In this document: one piece after another, positions 28,639 to 37,959 of the stretch | How positions within the stretch are numbered: position 1 is the first letter of the stretch | Layout of the letters: every line of letters starts with the position of its first letter | Source: Hoeflea sp. | Lineage (GTDB): Bacteria; Pseudomonadota; Alphaproteobacteria; Rhizobiales; Rhizobiaceae | Reading direction: 5' to 3' | Assembly: GCF_030682515.1 (NCBI RefSeq) | Contig: NZ_JAUXOD010000011.1 | Span: forward strand, 93,608-157,607 | DNA: 64,000 bases | The notes under the pieces: model-generated | Told to the model about the DNA's origin: nothing | What the model saw: only the letters and a program-made list of their open reading frames with translations | Databases searched by the model: none | Translations under genes and position numbers: made by a program

Positions 28639-30226
28639 AATTTCCGGCCAGTCGGCCAGCGCGGGCTTTGCCCATGGCCCGGTTCACCTGGCGCGCAGGC
28701 AGGGGCGCGCCTACATCGCCAAGGCAACGCCGGAGCACGAGCTTCACGCGCTCAATGAGGCGGTCGAGACGGCGGCTTCCTCGATTGCGGCCGCGATGGG
28801 CCAGCTCGCCGGCGATGCGGCCGATATCCTGGAATTTCAACTGGCGATGCTCGAGGACGGCTCGTTTACCGCCGCCGCGGCGGAGTTGATTGCCTCCGGC
28901 GCCACTGCCCCTGCCGCGTGGAAAACCGTGCTGGAGGCCGAGATCGCCAGTTACCGGGCGTCCGGCGACGCCTATTTCAATGCCCGGTCGGCGGATCTGG
29001 CCGACATCTGCGACACCGTGCTGCAGGCCCTGTCCGGCGAGAGCGCCGAATCCATTCCGCCGGGCGTCATCCATGTCGACGAGGATGTCGCGCCCAGCCG
29101 GTTCCTGTCGCATGACTGGAGCAAGGGCGGCGGCCTTGCGTTGCGCAGCGGCAGCGTCACCAGCCATGTGGCGATGCTGGCCCGCGCCCGCGGCGTGCCG
29201 ATGATCGTGGGCATCGGCGACGCTGAAATTGATGAGGCGGCGAACGCCTTGCTGGATGCGCAATCGGGCGAGTTGCTGCTGTCTCCGGATCCGGCGCAGA
29301 TCGATGATTTCAACACCCGCCGCACCGCCAGCCGGGCGCACCAGCGCGACGCCGATGCCCTGGCTTCCCACCCCGCCGTCACCCGAAACGGCGAGAGCGT
29401 CCAGGTGCTCGTCAATATCGCCGACCCCAGCGATGTCGAGCGGATTTCGATCGACCATGTCGACGGCGTCGGATTGATGCGGACCGAATTCCTGTTCGGC
29501 GGCGCGCGCGGGCTTCCCGACGAGGAGACCCAGCTCGCCGCCTATCGCAAGGTGCTCGACTGGGCAGACGGCAAGCCGGTGACCATTCGCACCATCGACG
29601 CGGGCGGCGACAAGCCGGTCGAGGGCTATACAATTGCCGAGGACAATTCCTTTCTCGGCGTCCGCGGTATCCGCCTGTCTCTGGCCAAGCCCGAGATCTT
29701 CAGGGTTCAAATCCGGGCGCTGCTCAGGGCGGCCCCGCACGGGGCGCTGAAGGTGATGCTGCCGATGGTGTCCGTCCCGGGCGAGATTGACGCGGTGCGG
29801 GCGATGTTTGCCGCGGAGGCCGCCGACCTCGCCCAGGCGGGTATCATCCACCGGATGCCCGAGCTCGGGATCATGGTCGAGGTGCCATCGGTGGCGATCA
29901 CGCCGGCACGGTTCGCCGCGGCCAGCTTCTTCTCGATCGGTTCGAACGACCTCACGCAATATGTGCTGGCGGCGTCGCGCGACAATCCGAGGCTCGGCGC
30001 GCTCGGCTCGGCCGCCGACCCGGCCGTCCTCAGCCTGATCGGCACTGTGGCGAGCTATGGTCTGGCGAGCGGGATCGAAACCAGCCTGTGCGGCGATGCC
30101 GCAAGCGACCCGGACATGATAGGGTTGCTGCTCGATGCAGGCTTGCGCCGGCTTTCGGTGGCGCCGGCCCGGGTGTCGGTCATCAAGGCGGCGGTCCGGC
30201 TCTGGGCGCCGGGGGAGATAGAATAA
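28622..30226 (+). CDS. Phosphoenolpyruvate-protein phosphotransferase (PTS Enzyme I)
   Basis: GSVTSHVAMLARARGVPMIVG phosphohistidine motif; GSNDLTQYVLAASRDN PEP-binding motif. Confidence 0.92.
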   Translation: MASPSRISGQSASAGFAHGPVHLARRQGRAYIAKATPEHELHALNEAVETAASSIAAAMGQLAGDAADILEFQLAMLEDGSFTAAAAELIASGATAPAAWKTVLEAEIASYRASGDAYFNARSADLADICDTVLQALSGESAESIPPGVIHVDEDVAPSRFLSHDWSKGGGLALRSGSVTSHVAMLARARGVPMIVGIGDAEIDEAANALLDAQSGELLLSPDPAQIDDFNTRRTASRAHQRDADALASHPAVTRNGESVQVLVNIADPSDVERISIDHVDGVGLMRTEFLFGGARGLPDEETQLAAYRKVLDWADGKPVTIRTIDAGGDKPVEGYTIAEDNSFLGVRGIRLSLAKPEIFRVQIRALLRAAPHGALKVMLPMVSVPGEIDAVRAMFAAEAADLAQAGIIHRMPELGIMVEVPSVAITPARFAAASFFSIGSNDLTQYVLAASRDNPRLGALGSAADPAVLSLIGTVASYGLASGIETSLCGDAASDPDMIGLLLDAGLRRLSVAPARVSVIKAAVRLWAPGEIE

Positions 30227-30649
30227 ATGAAGCCGCAAACCGGCGAGGAGGCGATCCGCGCCTACAAGCAGAAGCTTGCGGCGATCGTCGACAGGCGGCC
30301 CTCTGGGACACGCCAGCGGCTGGCCGACGCGCTCGGAAAGCACCGCAGCTTCGTGACCCAGATCGCCAGTCCCAGCTATCTCACGCCTTTGCCCGCGCGG
30401 CACCTGCCGGTGATCTTCTCGGTCTGCCATTTCAGCCAGGCGGAGCAGAAGGATTTCCTGGCGCTCTATCACGCGGCCCATCCGGGACGCGTGGCCGGGC
30501 CTGCCGCGGGCAAGCGAACCCGGCATCTGACCGTAACCGCGCCGGATCTGGGCAGCGAGGAGCGCAACCGGCAATTTGACCATGCGGTGGCCGATTTTAT
30601 TCACCGTATGGCACTGGTTATCGCAAGCGATCCGGATGAGGAGGCCTGA
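30227..30649 (+). CDS. 140-aa predicted HTH-like protein within the dha operon
   Basis: Starts directly at the EI stop; GTRQRLADALGKHRSFVTQIA resembles an XRE-type HTH. Confidence 0.65.
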   Translation: MKPQTGEEAIRAYKQKLAAIVDRRPSGTRQRLADALGKHRSFVTQIASPSYLTPLPARHLPVIFSVCHFSQAEQKDFLALYHAAHPGRVAGPAAGKRTRHLTVTAPDLGSEERNRQFDHAVADFIHRMALVIASDPDEEA

Positions 30650-30670
30650 CGGCCGCAAAGGGAGGACAGC

Positions 30671-31672
30671 ATGAAGAAACTGATGAATGGCACTGAAACG
30701 ATCCTGGCTGAAAGCCTTGCCGGGTTTGCCGCCGCGCATGGCGATATCGTGGTGCTGGATCCATCCGGCAAATTTGTCCGCCGCAGGGATCTCAAGCCAG
30801 GAAAGGTCGCGCTGATCTCCGGCGGCGGGTCCGGCCATGAACCGCTGCATGCGGGGTTCGTCGGCATGGGCATGCTCGACGCCGCCTGTCCGGGGCAGGT
30901 GTTCACCTCGCCCACGCCCGACCAGATGCTGGAAGCCGCCCAGGCCGTGGATGGCGGCGCGGGCGTGTTGTTCATCGTCAAGAACTACGAAGGCGACGTG
31001 ATGAATTTCGACATGGCCGCCGAGATGCTCAAGGACATGGCGGGCATCGAGGTCCTGCAGCTCATCACCAATGACGACATCGCGGTGGAGGATTCGCTGT
31101 TCACCACCGGACGCCGCGGCGTTGCGGGAACACTGGTGGTTGAGAGGATTGTCGGCGCTGCAGCGGAACAGGGAATGGGCCTTGCAGACCTCCTGGCGCT
31201 GGGCGAGCGGGTCAACCGCCAGTCCAAGTCCTTTGGCGTGGCGCTGACCAGTTGCACGGTGCCCGCCGCGGGCAAGCCGACCTTCGATCTCGGGCCCGGC
31301 GACATGGAGTTTGGCGTGGGCATTCACGGCGAACCCGGCCGCAGGCGGGCGCCCCTTGCCAGCGCCGACGAGATCGCCACCGAAATCTGCGAGGGGATCT
31401 GCAAGGAGTTCGGCGACGTCAAAGGCCGGAACGGGCTGCTGTTCGTCAACGGATTTGGCGGCACGCCGCTGATGGAGCTCTATCTCATGCACAACAGCGC
31501 CCGGCGGATTTTCGACGCTCACGGACTGAGGATCGCCCGGTCGCTGACCGGCTCCTATGTCACCTCGCTCGACATGGCGGGCTGCTCGATCACGCTGACG
31601 CTCATGGACGACGACATGCTGTCCCATTGGGATGCGCCGCTGCACACTGCTGCCCTGCGGTGGGGTGTCTAG
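30671..31672 (+). CDS. dhaK: Dihydroxyacetone kinase subunit DhaK
   Basis: SGGGSGHEPLHAGFVG; GVGIHGEPG catalytic His region. Confidence 0.93.
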   Translation: MKKLMNGTETILAESLAGFAAAHGDIVVLDPSGKFVRRRDLKPGKVALISGGGSGHEPLHAGFVGMGMLDAACPGQVFTSPTPDQMLEAAQAVDGGAGVLFIVKNYEGDVMNFDMAAEMLKDMAGIEVLQLITNDDIAVEDSLFTTGRRGVAGTLVVERIVGAAAEQGMGLADLLALGERVNRQSKSFGVALTSCTVPAAGKPTFDLGPGDMEFGVGIHGEPGRRRAPLASADEIATEICEGICKEFGDVKGRNGLLFVNGFGGTPLMELYLMHNSARRIFDAHGLRIARSLTGSYVTSLDMAGCSITLTLMDDDMLSHWDAPLHTAALRWGV

Positions 31673-31923
31673 CGAAGACGTGCCCCGGGTGTGGCCGTCA
31701 CGGCCTCACGGTCCGACATGCACAGGGCCGTGGCGTTAGGCGACGGCGCGTCTTCCCCTTCTGTCATCACGACGGCGCGGCGCCAGCCGCCGGAGGCCGC
31801 TGACAGCCTCACGCGAAAATATCGAAAGATTGATATTCATCAAGGATCTGTCCGGACCGGTCAGTAATCTTCCTGTTGGAAACCAGGGAGTTTTGAGGGC
31901 ATTCAGGCCTTCAAGGATTGCGC

Positions 31924-32628
31924 ATGCTGAGTCTGGCCGGGGACAAACTTCATCTATCGCGTTCGACGCTGCTGCGACTCGCATCGGCCATCGGCAGCGC
32001 CGCCGCTTTCGGCATGCTGGCGGCGCCCGTCACGCGATCGGCCTACTGGCCTTCGGCCTTCGCGCTGGCTTTCATCTACGGATTCTTCTTTGTTGGCGGC
32101 ACCGGTTTCCGGATCCTCATCGCGGTGGCGTTGCAGGATATGTCGCGCAAGGCCTCGGCGTCGTGGTCGGGCGCCACAACCGCCTCGGCGCTGGCCGCCC
32201 TGATCGCCGCGCTGCTGCTTTTCTTCCAGGGTAGGGAGGACGCGGCGCTCCTGCTCGCGGCCTATGCGGTGGCGATCAACGCCGCCTACATTCCGGTCAA
32301 GCTCGCCTGCGTTGAAGCGGGCTGCTGTCACGCCCATCGGCGCGACCGGCTCGTGATCCGCAACCATGACCTGCGCCATGTCGAGATTGTTGCGAGCGCC
32401 TTCGTGCTGGCGGCGGCGTTGGCGGCGATCTGGGCAGGGGCGGCCGGCCTGGCCGCCTGCCTGGGCGTGGGAGGGCATCTGGCAATCCGGCTTCTGTCGC
32501 GCTGGTCGCGCGACCGGCTGCCGGCAGCGGGTGCCCAGTCAGGCGCCCAGGATGAAATCAAGGGTCAGGAGCTTGTGCCTCTGGCGCTTGTGTTTGCCGC
32601 GGCCATCTGGCTGGCGGCGTGGTCATGA
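31924..32628 (+). CDS. Multi-TM protein, possibly a divergent Lgt-like (prolipoprotein diacylglyceryl transferase fold) protein
   Basis: 6-7 hydrophobic segments; KLACVEAGCCHAHRRDR resembles the GCF(L)AGCC(Y/H)G segment of Lgt-like proteins; AAGGA before ATG. Confidence 0.55.
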   Translation: MLSLAGDKLHLSRSTLLRLASAIGSAAAFGMLAAPVTRSAYWPSAFALAFIYGFFFVGGTGFRILIAVALQDMSRKASASWSGATTASALAALIAALLLFFQGREDAALLLAAYAVAINAAYIPVKLACVEAGCCHAHRRDRLVIRNHDLRHVEIVASAFVLAAALAAIWAGAAGLAACLGVGGHLAIRLLSRWSRDRLPAAGAQSGAQDEIKGQELVPLALVFAAAIWLAAWS

Positions 32629-32654
32629 AATCGTGCATCGCAAAGGAGTCAAGC

Positions 32655-32849
32655 ATGCAACCCCAGTCGGAAAAAGAAACTGTCGATCGTTCGCGCCTCA
32701 AACTGCTGGGGGTCCTGGCTGCAGCGGGTGCATCTGGCGCCTGTGTGCAACAGGCTGAATATTACCCGCCGTCGGGAAGAGGAAGAGAGGTTCAACCGCG
32801 CACCACAGGGGGCGAAGGCGAAGGCGGCGGCGGCGGAGGTTCGCATTGA
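32655..32849 (+). CDS. 64-aa small protein: signal-like hydrophobic segment ending in Cys30, Gly-rich C-terminus GGEGEGGGGGGSH
   Basis: AAGGAG RBS before ATG at 32655; stop overlaps the TTG start of the downstream CDS. Confidence 0.65.
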   Translation: MQPQSEKETVDRSRLKLLGVLAAAGASGACVQQAEYYPPSGRGREVQPRTTGGEGEGGGGGGSH

Positions 32850-34177
32850 GCGTCATGTCCATGGATCGCAGGTCATTCCTGGCAGCGGCGGGCGTCCTGG
32901 CGGCGGCGCCGCTGGCCGGGTGCGCGACACAGGACACGTCCGAAGGGGCGCTGGCGGCGGAGACGGTTCTGCCGGTGAAGCCGCTCAGCGCGTCCTCGGT
33001 CTATGTGCCGGGATACATGCCGGACAAGGCGCAGGTCGGCGGGGTTCCGGTGAAGGAGGACCGCTATTTTGCCCGTAACATCTCCGATCCGGAGCGGCCT
33101 TTCCGGCTCTTGACCCGGATCGGAATGAATGGCGAGATGCGGCAGACGCTGCTGCCGGCCTATGCCCATGACGTTGAGATCTCGCCGGATCGATCCGTGG
33201 GCGTCATGTGCGGGTTCGAGGCGACCGACCAGGTCGCCTTCGATCCCGACACGCTGGATCTCGTGGCGGTGGCGCCCTCTTTCTCAAAGGGCTGGCGCGG
33301 CGGCGGCCATGCCGCCTATCTCTCTGATGGCAAGAGCGTGCTCCTGTCGGAACGCGCGCCCCGGCGCAGCCTGAGCGGAGGCAAGATCGAGGATCATTAC
33401 GGTCGCATCACCATCCGCGACACCGATACGCTGAAGATCCGCGGCAGCTATTCCACCCACGGCATCGATCCGCACGACATCCGCCTGATCGACAATGACC
33501 GGTATCTGGTCATCGCCAATTACGGCTCGCTGCCGCGCGAGGGAGCGCGGGGGCTGAGCATTCCGCGCCGGGTGCCCGAAGCCTGCGTCACGATCATCGA
33601 TACGCAGAGCGGCAAGCTTGAAGACAAGCGCGTCACCGACCGCCGGGAGACCGAGGTCCGGCATCTGGCCGCGGGCGCGCTCGACCGGATCTTCGCGATC
33701 CAGGCGCGGCTTGGAGGCGATGCCGATCTGGCCCGAGACCTGCGTAACGAGCGCGTGGCCGATGATGAGGACATAACCTCGGAGCCGGGCATCGCCTATC
33801 TGTCCGCCGCAACGCTGAAACTGGCAAAGGGCAAGCCGCCACGGCGGATGGGAAGCCGGAGCGACACCGCCAAGATGCGCCACGGCCTGTCGATCCGCTA
33901 CGACGCCCGGAACGACCAAGCGATCGCGACCTATCCGAGTTCGCACCAGCTGATGGTGTTCGACGGCGCGTCAGGCGAGGTGCTGCATGCTTTCGACACG
34001 CGGAACATGGGCATGCGGTTTCCCTGCGGGGTCACGCTTCTGCCCGACGGTGTTCATTATGCGGTGACGGGGTACTGGGAAAACCTGTTCGTGTTCGAAC
34101 GCGGCAGCCACCGTCTCAATCGCGAGGCGTGCCTTTACCCGACGTTCTTTGGTCACAGCCACATCACTGCCGCCTGA
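32846..34177 (+). CDS. DUF1513-like protein with Tat motif and lipobox
   Basis: MDRRSFLAAAGVLAAAPLAGC; DUF1513-like segments GGHAAYLSDGKSVLLSE and THGIDPHDIRLIDNDRYLVIANYG. Confidence 0.75.
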   Translation: MSVMSMDRRSFLAAAGVLAAAPLAGCATQDTSEGALAAETVLPVKPLSASSVYVPGYMPDKAQVGGVPVKEDRYFARNISDPERPFRLLTRIGMNGEMRQTLLPAYAHDVEISPDRSVGVMCGFEATDQVAFDPDTLDLVAVAPSFSKGWRGGGHAAYLSDGKSVLLSERAPRRSLSGGKIEDHYGRITIRDTDTLKIRGSYSTHGIDPHDIRLIDNDRYLVIANYGSLPREGARGLSIPRRVPEACVTIIDTQSGKLEDKRVTDRRETEVRHLAAGALDRIFAIQARLGGDADLARDLRNERVADDEDITSEPGIAYLSAATLKLAKGKPPRRMGSRSDTAKMRHGLSIRYDARNDQAIATYPSSHQLMVFDGASGEVLHAFDTRNMGMRFPCGVTLLPDGVHYAVTGYWENLFVFERGSHRLNREACLYPTFFGHSHITAA

Positions 34178-34267
34178 AGGTGGTGCCTGCCGGACGAGCT
34201 GAAAATGCCCCTGCCACAGTATTGTGCAAAGGCCTGTCAACGCCTGTTGCCAAGGACGATGCTGCGT

Positions 34268-34283
34268 TTTATCATTTGGTCAA
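34268..34283. promoter_or_regulatory. RutR-like box upstream of the nucleoside ABC operon
   Basis: TTTATCA-TT-TGGTCAA against TTGACCANNTGGTCAA: right half perfect, left half 5/7. Confidence 0.35.
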
Positions 34284-34331
34284 AAATAAAACGGGTTCAG
34301 TTCACATCATCGTTCAACAGGAGCGTCAGCC

Positions 34332-35369
34332 ATGACCAGAATGACCACTACAGGCCGCCTCAATCTCCTCAGCCGTCGCCAGATTCTTGCCGGAACGGCC
34401 GCCGGTGCGGCAGCGCTTTCGATGCCTGGTTTCCTCACCAGAGCCCGTGCCGAGGGGCCGCTCAAGGTGGCCGCCATCTACACCGTGCCGGTGGAGCAGC
34501 AGTGGGTGAGCCGCATCCACAAGGCGGCCAATGCGGCCGTGGCTCGCGGCGATATCGAGTATGTGTTTTCCGAGAACACCTCCAACAATGACTATGAGCG
34601 CGTCATGCGCGAATATTCCGAGGCCGGTCACGATCTGATCGTCGGCGAGGTCTTCGGCGTCGAGGACGCCGCCCGCCAGGTGGCCGCCGACTATCCGGAA
34701 ACCGCCTATCTGATGGGCTCGAGCTTCCTGCCCAAGGATGATGCGCCGAATTTCGCCGTCTTCGACAACTACATCCAGGACGCATCCTACCTGTCCGGCA
34801 TCATCGCCGGCGCCATGACGACGTCGAAGAACATCGGCATGGTCGGCGGGTTTCCGATTCCCGAAGTCAACCGGCTGATGCATGCCTTCATGGCCGGCGT
34901 CAAGGAAACCGCGCCGGACGCCAAGTTCCAGGTGGCTTTCATCGGCTCCTGGTTCGATCCGCCGAAGGCCAAGGAAACCGCGTTTGCCCAGATCGATGGC
35001 GGCGCCGACATCCTCTATGCGGAGCGCTTCGGGGTCTCCGATGCGGCCAAGGAGAAAGGCATCCTGGCGATCGGCAATGTGATCGACACCCAGGCCGATT
35101 ATCCCGAGACCGTGGTCGCTTCGGCGCTGTGGCATTTCGAGCCGACGCTCGACCGCGCCATCGAGATGGTCAAGGCAGGCACGTTCAAGGCGGACAATTA
35201 TGGCGTCTATTCCTTCATGAAGGAAGGCGGCTGCTCGCTGGCGCCGCTTGGAACCTTCGAGGGCAAGATCCCCGAAGCTGCGATGGCGCTGGTCATGGAA
35301 CGTGAAGCGGCGATCAAGGACGGCTCCTTCGTGGTCGAGATCAACGACGAAGAACCCAAGTCCAACTGA
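34332..35369 (+). CDS. BMP-family ABC transporter substrate-binding protein
   Basis: Tat-like N-terminus SRRQILAGTAAGAAALS; BMP/Med-type PBP. Confidence 0.88.
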   Translation: MTRMTTTGRLNLLSRRQILAGTAAGAAALSMPGFLTRARAEGPLKVAAIYTVPVEQQWVSRIHKAANAAVARGDIEYVFSENTSNNDYERVMREYSEAGHDLIVGEVFGVEDAARQVAADYPETAYLMGSSFLPKDDAPNFAVFDNYIQDASYLSGIIAGAMTTSKNIGMVGGFPIPEVNRLMHAFMAGVKETAPDAKFQVAFIGSWFDPPKAKETAFAQIDGGADILYAERFGVSDAAKEKGILAIGNVIDTQADYPETVVASALWHFEPTLDRAIEMVKAGTFKADNYGVYSFMKEGGCSLAPLGTFEGKIPEAAMALVMEREAAIKDGSFVVEINDEEPKSN

Positions 35370-36919
35370 TGGACCATGCTGAGCGCCCGGAGGCGGAGAC
35401 CGTTCTCCGCCTCGCGGGCATCACCAAGAGATTTGGCCCGCTTGTCGCCAATGACGCGATCTCGCTGTCGCTCGCGCGCGGCGAAGTCGTGGCCCTGCTT
35501 GGCGAGAACGGTGCGGGCAAGACCACGCTGATGAACATCCTGTTCGGCCATTACACCGCCGATGAGGGGCAGATCGAGGTCTTTGGCAAGCCGCTTCCGC
35601 CAGGAGATCCCAACGCCGCGCTGGCGGCGGGCATCGGCATGGTGCACCAGCATTTTACCCTCGCTGACCAGATGACCGTGCTTGAAAACATCGTGCTCGG
35701 CACAAGGCCGCTCTGGTCGTTCAACCTGGGCAAGGCCGAGGCCCGACAGAAGATCCGCAGGCTCGCGACCGACTACGGGCTTGATGTCGATCCTGACCGG
35801 ATGATCACGGAGCTGTCGGTGGGCGAACGGCAACGGGTCGAAATCCTCAAGGCGCTCTACCGCGAGGCTCGGATCCTCATCCTCGACGAACCCACGGCGG
35901 TACTGACGCCGATGGAGACGGAAGCGCTGTTCGCCACGCTCAAGAAGCTGGTGGCTGCGGGGCTGTCGGTAATCTTCATCTCGCACAAACTCGGTGAAGT
36001 GCAGTCGGTCTCCGACCGCGTCGTGGTGTTGCGCGGCGGCAGGCTCGCCGGTGAGCGCAGAACGTCGGAGGCGACGCGGCGGGAACTGGCGGAACTGATG
36101 GTGGGCGGGCAATTGCCCGTCAACGAGATCGGGCCGTCGACGCCGGGCGTCACGCTGTTCGCGCTCAAGGACGTGTCCACGCGCAGCATGGGCGGTGCTG
36201 CGCTCAGGCAGGTTTCGATCGAACTGCGTGGCGGCGAGATCACCGGCCTCGCCGGGATATCGGGCAATGGCCAGGCGGCGCTGGCGGCGCTGATCGCGGG
36301 CACGCTCGAGGCCCGTGAGGGTGATATCATCGTCCATGGCGAGACCGCGCGGCACTGGTCGCCGCGCACGGCGCTCGACAAGGGGCTGGGGCGCATCCCC
36401 GAAGACCGGCACGCCACCGGCATGATCGGCGACATGAGCGTGGCCGAGAACGTGATTTCGGAAGCCTATCGCAGCCCGCGGTTCTCCCGTTTCGGATTCC
36501 TCGACTGGGCCGCCGCGGCGTCGTTTGCCGGCGACATCATCAAGGCCTACGACGTCAAATGCCCGTCGCCCGACGCCCGCGTGCGGCTGCTGTCGGGCGG
36601 CAACATGCAGAAGCTGATCCTGGGACGGGCGCTCGATGGCGATCCGGACATCATTCTTGCCAGCCAGCCGACCCGCGGTCTCGATGTCGGCGCGGTGGCC
36701 TATGTGCATGCGCGGCTGATCGAGGCGCGCGACCGGGGCGCCGCCGTGCTGATCATCTCCGAGGACCTCGACGAGATCCAGACGCTGTCTGACCGGATCG
36801 TGGTGATCCATCGCGGACACCTGTCCAGCCCCTCGGCCCGGGGCGAACTCAGCGTCATGGAACTGGGCGAGCTGATGGCCGGTCACGGCGTCGCCGAAGG
36901 GGCCGATCATGCGGCTTGA
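35369..36919 (+). CDS. Nucleoside-type ABC transporter ATP-binding protein (double ABC domain)
   Basis: GENGAGKTTLMNILFGHY; LSGGNMQKLILGRAL in the second domain. Confidence 0.92.
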   Translation: MDHAERPEAETVLRLAGITKRFGPLVANDAISLSLARGEVVALLGENGAGKTTLMNILFGHYTADEGQIEVFGKPLPPGDPNAALAAGIGMVHQHFTLADQMTVLENIVLGTRPLWSFNLGKAEARQKIRRLATDYGLDVDPDRMITELSVGERQRVEILKALYREARILILDEPTAVLTPMETEALFATLKKLVAAGLSVIFISHKLGEVQSVSDRVVVLRGGRLAGERRTSEATRRELAELMVGGQLPVNEIGPSTPGVTLFALKDVSTRSMGGAALRQVSIELRGGEITGLAGISGNGQAALAALIAGTLEAREGDIIVHGETARHWSPRTALDKGLGRIPEDRHATGMIGDMSVAENVISEAYRSPRFSRFGFLDWAAAASFAGDIIKAYDVKCPSPDARVRLLSGGNMQKLILGRALDGDPDIILASQPTRGLDVGAVAYVHARLIEARDRGAAVLIISEDLDEIQTLSDRIVVIHRGHLSSPSARGELSVMELGELMAGHGVAEGADHAA

Positions 36920-37958
36920 AGCCAGAGCCACGACATCGGGCGCCGCCACCATCCTGTGGCCGGCGGGCGCGATCCTGGCGACGATCGTATTCTCCTCGGT
37001 TCTGGTGATGATCGCCGGGGCCTCACCGCTCACGGTGTTCTGGCTGGTGTTCAAGGGGGCGGCCGGGTCGCAATTCGCGTTGCTGGAGACGCTGACCCGC
37101 GCCACGCCGCTGATCTTCACCGGGCTCGCGGTGGCTGTCGCCTTCCGGGCGCGGCTGTGGAACATCGGCGCCGAGGCGCAGCTCTATCTTGGGGCGGTGA
37201 TGACGGTTGTACTGGGCACCGGCGCGGTCACGTTGCCCTCGGCGGGGCTGATCCCGCTGATCATGATGGCCGCCATGCTGACCGGTGCGCTGACGCTGCT
37301 CGGACCCGCCATCCTCAAGACAAGGTTTGGCGTCGACGAGGTGGTGACCACGCTACTGCTCAATTTCATCGTCCTGCTGTTTGTCTCGATGTTGCTCGAA
37401 GGGCCGCTCAAGGACCCGACGGGACTGGGCTGGCCGCAGTCCCAACGGGTGATCGCGGACGCGCAACTGCCGCGCCTGATCAAGGGCAAGCGCCTGCATT
37501 ACGGCTTCGTGCTCGCCGTCGTCTCGGCCATCGTGGTCTGGGTGATCATGAAGAAGACGGTGCTGGGCTACGAGATGCGTGCGGTCGGCCACAATGCGGA
37601 AGCCGCGCGCTTCGCGGGCATTCCGGTCAACCTTGTGATCGTCAAGACGGCGCTGCTGTCAGGCGGGCTCGCGGCGCTTGCGGGCTTCTCCGAGGTGGCC
37701 GGGCTCAAGGGCAACCTGACGCTCGATCTGTCGCCGGGCTACGGCTACACCGGCATTGTGGTCGCCATGCTCGCCATGCTCAATCCGCTCGGCGTGATCG
37801 CCGCGGCGATCTTCGTGGCCGGGATCTTCGTCGGCGCCGACGCCATGAGCCGCAGCGCCAATGTGCCGAGCTACATTGCCCAGGTGATGGTGGCGACCTC
37901 GCTTCTGACCATGGTCGCGGCAATCATGCTGATGCGCTACCGCGTGCGCTGGAGATGA
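36909..37958 (+). CDS. ABC transporter permease
   Basis: BPD_transp_2-type multi-TM; RARLWNIGAEAQLYLGAV. Confidence 0.9.
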   Translation: MRLEARATTSGAATILWPAGAILATIVFSSVLVMIAGASPLTVFWLVFKGAAGSQFALLETLTRATPLIFTGLAVAVAFRARLWNIGAEAQLYLGAVMTVVLGTGAVTLPSAGLIPLIMMAAMLTGALTLLGPAILKTRFGVDEVVTTLLLNFIVLLFVSMLLEGPLKDPTGLGWPQSQRVIADAQLPRLIKGKRLHYGFVLAVVSAIVVWVIMKKTVLGYEMRAVGHNAEAARFAGIPVNLVIVKTALLSGGLAALAGFSEVAGLKGNLTLDLSPGYGYTGIVVAMLAMLNPLGVIAAAIFVAGIFVGADAMSRSANVPSYIAQVMVATSLLTMVAAIMLMRYRVRWR

Positions 37959-37959
37959 C

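Noticed and set aside
28493-31645. 1050-aa minus-strand ORF antisense to the EI-HTH-DhaK genes
   Set aside because: Composition artefact of high-GC codon bias opposite three well-supported genes; no recognisable domain, His/Arg-rich low-complexity-like translation.
31800-31845. AATATC-N8-GATATT dyad upstream of the Lgt-like gene
   Set aside because: Short 6-bp AT-rich arms in one copy only; expected by chance too often to call an operator.
35207-37165. 652-aa minus-strand ORF opposite the nucleoside ABC ATPase
   Set aside because: Antisense artefact; sense frame has complete Walker motifs.
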